44,699 nt of DNA from Bacillota bacterium (GTDB taxonomy: Bacteria > Bacillota > Clostridia > Christensenellales > Aristaeellaceae), in assembly GCA_023421395.1 (NCBI GenBank), contig JAEZTL010000061.1:1-44699 (forward strand), given 5' to 3'. Positions 40,399 to 44,699 of the stretch are shown here, one piece after another. Made by a program: the position numbers and the translations under genes. Numbering within the stretch: position 1 is the stretch's first letter; each line of letters begins with the position of its first letter. The notes beneath the pieces are model-generated. The model was not told the DNA's origin and ran no database searches. It was given only the letters and a program-made list of their open reading frames with translations.

Positions 40399-42624
40399 AT
40401 GGAAGGCGAAAGTGCGCTCACGCAGGAACGGGAACACCTGAACGAGATCCTTCGCATAACCCGCGATCAGCTGCGCGCGGCGGAGGAGAAGTGCGCGCGG
40501 CGCGGTACGGTGCTGGCTGAGGCGCGCCGGGAAATGCGCGAGCAATCCTCGGCGTTGTTTCAAAACCTTTGGTCGGCGCAGGACTTCGAGGCGCTGGCAA
40601 GCCTGAACCAGTATACGCAGCCGCTCTCGATCGGTCAGCGCGCGGAGGAGATGGAAGAGGAACGAATCCGCATGCTCAGGGGAATGCTGGACGCGCCTTA
40701 TTTCGCTCGAATCGACATCGACTTTGACGACGGTGATTCTGAGCGGGTGTACATCGGCCGGGCCACGCTGAAGGATGAAAGCACCCATGAAATCTTCGTG
40801 CATGACTGGCGCTCTCCCGTGGCCGGCGTATTCTACCGCTTCGGCACGGGGCGGATGCAGTACGACGCGCCGGGCGGGCGCATCACCGGAACGGTCACGC
40901 TCAAGCGCCAGTTTGAGATCCAAAACGGCGTGCTGCGATATTTCTTCGATGCGGATGTGGAGGTCCAGGACCGCTTTCTGCGCGGCATGCTGGCGCAGGG
41001 CGCATCGCCGCGCATGCGGGCGATTGTGGAGACGATTCAGCGCGACCAGGACGCCGCCATCCGCGATACCGATCACGAGCTTCTGATGGTGCAGGGCGCG
41101 GCGGGCAGTGGAAAGTCTTCCATCGCGCTGCATCGCGTCGCGTTTTTGATGTACCGGGGGCTTTCGTCGCCGCTGGAAGCGGGCGACATTCTGATCCTGT
41201 CACCCAACGCGCTGTTTGAGTGCTACATCCGTCAGGTTCTGCCGGAATTGGGGGAGAAAAACGTGCGGACGGCGACGCTGGAGCAACTGCTTGAAGAAGT
41301 GCTGGGCACGCCGGTCGAACTCCGGAGCGACCGCCTTGAACGCATGAGCCTGGCCGAGAATGCCGGGCGCGCTCGACTCCGGGAGGCACTGGGCGTAAAA
41401 TCCTCCCGGGTGTTCCGGGAGATCCTGGATCGGTTTGTCCGGGAACTGCCGCGGCGATGGATTGAATTTGAGGATGTCTGCTATGGGAGGCACACCATCG
41501 CGACGCGGCAGCAACTGAAGGCGCGGATCCTCGCCTCGGAGGGCGCCATTCCGCTGGGTGTGCGGCTGAGGCGCATGGAGATGTCGCTTTGGGACGGCAT
41601 CCATCAGCGGCGGCCCGCGCGGATGACGGTTTTAACCGGTTACGCGCGCCGGGACCCACGCCACGGTATGGAGATCACGGCCTGTGCCAGGTCCTATTCC
41701 ATTTTGGAGTGCGCCATTCTCTCGCGGCAGATCCGGCGCTTTGCGTACATTAGACCGCTTGCGCTCTACCGGCGGATGACGGCGGACGAGTTCGCCCTTC
41801 GCAGGCTGTGCCGCGGCTTGTCCATGCCCGCCGGAGCGGAGGAACTTTTGAAGTCAAGCGGCACACCAACCCGCGGCGCGCTGCCGCTGGAAGACGCGGC
41901 CGCGGCAGCTTATATAAAGCTTGCGACGGAGGGCGAAGGGCGTTTGGCGCGCATCAGGCATGTGGTGGTGGACGAGGCGCAGGATTACACTCCGATGGAG
42001 TACGCGCTTCTGAAGCGGCTTTTCCCCCGGGCACACTTTACGGTGCTGGGCGATGTGAATCAGGCGCTGGAGCATCCGGCGGATCGAGGGCTGTACCGGC
42101 AGGTTGCGGCCGCGCTGAACCACCCCGGCGCACCGCTGATCGAGCTCAATAAGAGCTTTCGCTGCACCCGGGAGATCCTGTCCTTCGCGCTCGGTTTTCT
42201 CAGAGAGGCGGGAGAGATTGAGTGTTTTAGCCGCGGAGGCGACGCGCCTGCGGAGCATAAGGCGCGAGACCCGGAGGAGATGAAGAACCTGATTTCCTCG
42301 GAGATCCGGCTTTGCCGCGAACGCGGGTACAAGTCCATCGCGCTGATCGCTCAAACCGCACGGGACGCGCGCGCGTGGCATGCGCGGTTGGCGGAGCCGG
42401 GGCTGACGCTGATCAGCGCGGAGGAGGGCAGCGAGATGCTTGGGGCTTTCGTCATCCCGCTGGCCCTGTCCAAGGGGCTGGAGTTTGACGCGGTGCTGGT
42501 GCTGGACGCGGACCGGTGGGCGGCGGACGGGGACAACCGGCGCCTTTACGTGGCCTGCACCCGCGCGCTGCATCGGCTGAATCTTTATGTGCTGGGGGAT
42601 GGAATGGAGGCGCGAAAGGTATGA
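40399..42624 (+). CDS. helD: HelD-type superfamily 1 helicase (RNA polymerase recycling factor)
   Basis: A 741-residue protein. An N-terminal coiled-coil arm (residues 1-95) is followed by the HelD marker region EIFVHDWRSPVAGVFYRF, absent from ordinary UvrD helicases. Walker A GAAGSGKS is at 233-240, Walker B VVVDEAQDY at about 522-530, then GDVNQALEHP, the motif FRCTREIL and a C-terminal L-Y-VACTRALHRL. HelD pushes nucleic acid out of stalled RNA polymerase in Gram-positives. ATG 40399 has AAGGGAG eight bases upstream; the longer frame overlaps the YdeI gene. It overlaps the ACP-like gene by four bases. Confidence 0.85.
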   Translation: MEGESALTQEREHLNEILRITRDQLRAAEEKCARRGTVLAEARREMREQSSALFQNLWSAQDFEALASLNQYTQPLSIGQRAEEMEEERIRMLRGMLDAPYFARIDIDFDDGDSERVYIGRATLKDESTHEIFVHDWRSPVAGVFYRFGTGRMQYDAPGGRITGTVTLKRQFEIQNGVLRYFFDADVEVQDRFLRGMLAQGASPRMRAIVETIQRDQDAAIRDTDHELLMVQGAAGSGKSSIALHRVAFLMYRGLSSPLEAGDILILSPNALFECYIRQVLPELGEKNVRTATLEQLLEEVLGTPVELRSDRLERMSLAENAGRARLREALGVKSSRVFREILDRFVRELPRRWIEFEDVCYGRHTIATRQQLKARILASEGAIPLGVRLRRMEMSLWDGIHQRRPARMTVLTGYARRDPRHGMEITACARSYSILECAILSRQIRRFAYIRPLALYRRMTADEFALRRLCRGLSMPAGAEELLKSSGTPTRGALPLEDAAAAAYIKLATEGEGRLARIRHVVVDEAQDYTPMEYALLKRLFPRAHFTVLGDVNQALEHPADRGLYRQVAAALNHPGAPLIELNKSFRCTREILSFALGFLREAGEIECFSRGGDAPAEHKARDPEEMKNLISSEIRLCRERGYKSIALIAQTARDARAWHARLAEPGLTLISAEEGSEMLGAFVIPLALSKGLEFDAVLVLDADRWAADGDNRRLYVACTRALHRLNLYVLGDGMEARKV

Positions 42625-42905
42625 CATACCGCGTGGTCCGCCGGTTTCTGGCGGAGGTTCTGGGGCTTGACGAAGCGTTGATCTCGCCGGATACACGACT
42701 TTGGCGCGAAGTGGATGTGGTCTGCCTGGCGAAAGTTGTGATCGCCTGCGAGCAGCGCTTTAGAATCACCATTCACGATGAGCAGGTGGCGGGTTTTGCG
42801 CGTGTGCGCGATCTGGTGCGCCACATCGACGATTGCCGGGCCGAGGGACGGGACGACTATACGCTCCCGTCCGATGTCCAGCGGGAGGCATGGTACTATG
42901 AGTAG
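42621..42905 (+). CDS. Acyl-carrier-like protein without the carrier serine
   Basis: A 94-residue, mostly helical protein. VVRRFLAEVLGLDEALISPDT matches the first helix and loop of acyl carrier proteins, and FRITIHDEQVAGFARVRDLV the last helices. Between them the expected D-S-L phosphopantetheine site reads D-V-V (REVDVVCLAKVV), so the protein cannot carry an acyl group in the normal way. It begins inside the HelD stop codon (ATGA), indicating coupled translation. A structural or regulatory partner is more likely than a fatty-acid carrier (inference). An open C-terminal tail (DVQREAWYYE) has no parallel in standard ACPs. Confidence 0.62.
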   Translation: MTYRVVRRFLAEVLGLDEALISPDTRLWREVDVVCLAKVVIACEQRFRITIHDEQVAGFARVRDLVRHIDDCRAEGRDDYTLPSDVQREAWYYE

Positions 42906-43328
42906 CGGCACGCCGCGGCCCTTTGGAGCGCGCGAATGCGCTTGAAACGCGGTTTCGAAATGGATTGGAAATGCCGGGATGTGCGTAATGAATCCTATTG
43001 AGCCGATGCTTTTCCTGCCGGAAAACCCATCGCCAGCATGCAAGCCCAAACAGCCGACCAACCAAGGAGGCAGGAAATTTTGGCAAAAAAGTTTCTGAAC
43101 ATGTGTTATTTTAAGGAAAAGGAAAATATTATAATGCGCATAATGTTAATAAACAACGCAATGATTGATGCCGAAGTATTACATGAAAAGAAATGATCCA
43201 GCACAAAGAGGGTGGTATTCCGGGATAATGTAATGCCCGCCCGCGTCGCGCATCGCGCGCGAGGATGAATGTCGAATGGATTCGCACATGGCGGCACGAA
43301 TTGAAATAAGACAGGGGAGAGGACGTAA
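42906..43328 (+). other. AT-rich intergenic stretch before the chemotaxis genes
   Basis: 423 bases with a clear base-composition drop around 43080-43200. It contains TATAAT at 43130-43135 with only weak upstream hexamers, and one short reading frame with a strong ribosome binding site (listed separately). I see no sigma-D-type chemotaxis promoter that I would trust. Confidence 0.4.
43080..43196 (+). CDS. Possible 38-residue peptide gene
   Basis: AAGGAGG (43064-43070) stands nine bases before a TTG that opens 38 codons, starting MAKKFLNMCYFKEKE and ending in EVLHEKK before TGA. The peptide is basic with a hydrophobic middle (NIIMRIMLINNA). The AT-rich codon use differs sharply from neighbouring genes, which argues against conservation. 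An untranslated leader with a chance ribosome site is the alternative. The TATAAT at 43130 would lie inside it. Confidence 0.28.
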   Translation: MAKKFLNMCYFKEKENIIMRIMLINNAMIDAEVLHEKK

Positions 43329-43829
43329 ATGCAAGGACGCGCAGATACGGACACATTGGCCGCCAACGGCCTTCAGAACAGTCTATACCTCACATTCTCG
43401 ATTGGAACCGAGGTATTTGGAATCGGCATTGATCACGTCAAGGAGATCATCGGCATTCAGCCCATCACCCGGATTCCGGAATTTCCGGAGCACATCAAAG
43501 GGGTCATCAACCTGCGGGGAGGAATCATCCCCGTCATGGACGTGCGGCTTCGGTTCAGGAAGCCGCCGCAGGAATACGACGCCCGCACCTGTATCATCGT
43601 TGTGGACATCTTTGACGCACTCGTCGGTCTGATTGTGGACAGGGTGGCCGAGGTGGTCACCATTCCAGAGAGCGAAATTGCTGCAACCCCGGAGATCAAC
43701 AGGCGAAATGCCGGCTATATAAAGGGCTTTGGCAAGGTTGGCGGCGAGATCAAGCTGCTGCTTGATTGCGGCATCCTGCTCGGCGAAGACACCCGCACAA
43801 TCAAACTGAATAAGGAGAACGGAAGATGA
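43329..43829 (+). CDS. cheW: CheW-type chemotaxis adaptor
   Basis: A 166-residue CheW protein. The paired-barrel fold shows as YLTFSIGTEVFGIGIDHVKEII, ITRIPEFPEHIKGVINLRGGIIPVMDVRLRF (the hallmark N-L-R-G-x-I-x-P-V-x-D), then CIIVVDI and VGLIVDRVAEVV. CheW bridges chemoreceptors and the CheA kinase at the membrane array. GGGGAGAGGA precedes ATG 43329. The stop overlaps the chemoreceptor start (ATGA), so the adaptor and receptor are made together. Confidence 0.92.
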   Translation: MQGRADTDTLAANGLQNSLYLTFSIGTEVFGIGIDHVKEIIGIQPITRIPEFPEHIKGVINLRGGIIPVMDVRLRFRKPPQEYDARTCIIVVDIFDALVGLIVDRVAEVVTIPESEIAATPEINRRNAGYIKGFGKVGGEIKLLLDCGILLGEDTRTIKLNKENGR

Positions 43830-44699
43830 AGTGGTTCGCAAATAGGAAGATCTCCACAAAGCTCCTGCTGGGTTTCGCGCTCGTCTGTCTGCTCACGGCT
43901 ACGGTGGGCGGCGTGGGCGTTTACAACATCGGTCTGATGGATGAAAACGGGTCAATCATGTACGATAACATGGCGGTTCCCCTCGGCCAACTGACGAGAA
44001 TCGCCACGTCATTCCAAAGGATTCGTGTGAACCTTCGGGATATAATTCTTTTGAATGATCCTTCGAGGTTCGCCGAATGGGAGGAGAAGATCCGTGAGCG
44101 CCGTCAGGAGATCAATGCGGAGGCCGATGCGTTTGAAAAGCTGATCTTGGACAAAGAAATCCGGTCAGCCTACGAGGAATTTATTCAAACGCGGGACGCT
44201 TTTGTAACGTATACGGATCAGATCGTAAGCCTTGCAAAGGAGAACAAGGACGAAGAGGCGCTGACACTTTTAAACTCGGACGCCTGCTACCAGGCGGAAC
44301 AAGCGGAGCAGAGCGCGATTTTGAACCTGGTTTCAATGAAAACACAGAATGCCGACGAAAGGGCGGACGAAAACGACGCCATAGCGAACAGCTCCATCGT
44401 TACGATGGCGGCCGTCATGGCGGCGGCCTTGGTTCTGGCCGCAGTGATCGCGCTGTACATTTCGCGGCAGATCAGCGGATCGATGAAGAAGATCATCGCG
44501 GCGGCGGAGGAGATCGCGAACGGAGATTTGAGCGTTGAGGTGGCGGTGGATACGCGGGACGAGATCGGGGAGCTGGCGGAGGCCTTCCGCAGCATGACGG
44601 AAAACCTCAACGAGGTGCTCTCTGGGATCAACGCCGCGTCGGAGCAGGTGTCTTCGGGCGCGAAGCAGCTGTCGGACTCCAGCCTGTCGCTGTCGCAGG
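43826..44699 (+). CDS. Methyl-accepting chemotaxis protein, cut by the window edge
   Basis: The first 291 residues are visible. Membrane helix one is at about 11-33 (LLLGFALVCLLTATVGGVGVY). A four-helix-bundle (4HB_MCP-type) ligand domain follows, with the pattern QRIRVNLRDIILLND. Helix two is near 192-212 (TMAAVMAAALVLAAVIALYI), then a HAMP domain (AAAEEIANGDLSVEV, TRDEIGELAEAFRSM) and the start of the signalling helix (SSGAKQLSDSSLSLSQ). The rest lies beyond the window. It is translated in step with CheW. The ligand is unknown. Confidence 0.92.
   Translation, partial: MKWFANRKISTKLLLGFALVCLLTATVGGVGVYNIGLMDENGSIMYDNMAVPLGQLTRIATSFQRIRVNLRDIILLNDPSRFAEWEEKIRERRQEINAEADAFEKLILDKEIRSAYEEFIQTRDAFVTYTDQIVSLAKENKDEEALTLLNSDACYQAEQAEQSAILNLVSMKTQNADERADENDAIANSSIVTMAAVMAAALVLAAVIALYISRQISGSMKKIIAAAEEIANGDLSVEVAVDTRDEIGELAEAFRSMTENLNEVLSGINAASEQVSSGAKQLSDSSLSLSQ

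Noticed and set aside
42906..43328. Sigma-D chemotaxis promoter
   Set aside because: No TAAA-N15-GCCGATAT-like pair could be found; only a lone TATAAT.
43106..43366. 86-codon minus-strand open frame before cheW
   Set aside because: No ribosome site and no recognisable fold; it covers the cheW start and AT-rich leader.

Overview
The window reads as a piece of a GC-rich Bacillota (Clostridia-type) chromosome. Pointers are strong GGAGG-type ribosome binding sites, sigma-A promoters with 16-17 bp spacers, a T-box leader RNA, YesM/YesN-type regulation of a sugar ABC transporter, HelD, and a CheW/chemoreceptor pair. The taxonomic placement is inference from gene style only. I see no tRNA, rRNA, CRISPR array, insertion sequence or phage module.

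Layout. 1-3.0 kb: three small flavoprotein genes (FMN-binding domain, iron-sulfur flavoprotein, NAD(P)H-type reductase), then decayed DNA with remnants of a permease and a Crp/Fnr regulator. 3.0-6.9 kb: one large minus-strand gene coding for a cytosolic TIR domain, one membrane helix, a long YD/RHS-like repeat stalk and a PDZ domain, with its own clear promoter. 7.1-18.8 kb: a carbohydrate-type locus. Two paralogous FAD oxidoreductases, each with a C-terminal beta-sandwich-like region, flank a PocR-AraC regulator and a YesM/YesN two-component pair. A three-gene CUT1 sugar ABC transporter without its own ATPase follows. 18.9-24.2 kb: a metal/redox block with a duplicated ferritin-like protein, an OmpR-type two-component system, a secreted DUF2202 ferritin-like protein, a NapH-like membrane ferredoxin and a small cupin. 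24.5-27.3 kb: a papain/C39-like protein, a DUF1653 protein, and a tyrosine phenol-lyase-type gene under a complete T-box leader whose specifier codon reads UAC (Tyr). 27.4-28.4 kb: gene remnants (chemoreceptor C-terminus and an unidentified gene).

28.5-30.8 kb: a PD-(D/E)XK nuclease-family protein translationally coupled to a P1 (DmpA-like) aminopeptidase. 30.8-34.0 kb: a compact operon of a 58-residue membrane protein beginning MYLDPGFGS, a SAM methyltransferase and a membrane-anchored sulfatase-fold enzyme. 34.2-38.2 kb: an iron-type ABC importer (ATPase, fused double permease, lipoprotein). 38.3-40.2 kb: minus-strand LysE exporter, GNAT acetyltransferase and YdeI-like protein. 40.4-42.9 kb: HelD overlapped by an acyl-carrier-like protein that lacks the carrier serine. 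43.3 kb to the right edge: CheW and a chemoreceptor cut by the window end.

The strongest leads for something undescribed are the TIR-membrane-repeat-PDZ protein, the tyrosine-specific T-box over a tyrosine-cleaving enzyme, and the YLDPG/methyltransferase/sulfatase operon. All function statements come from motif reading by eye. No database or structure search was possible.
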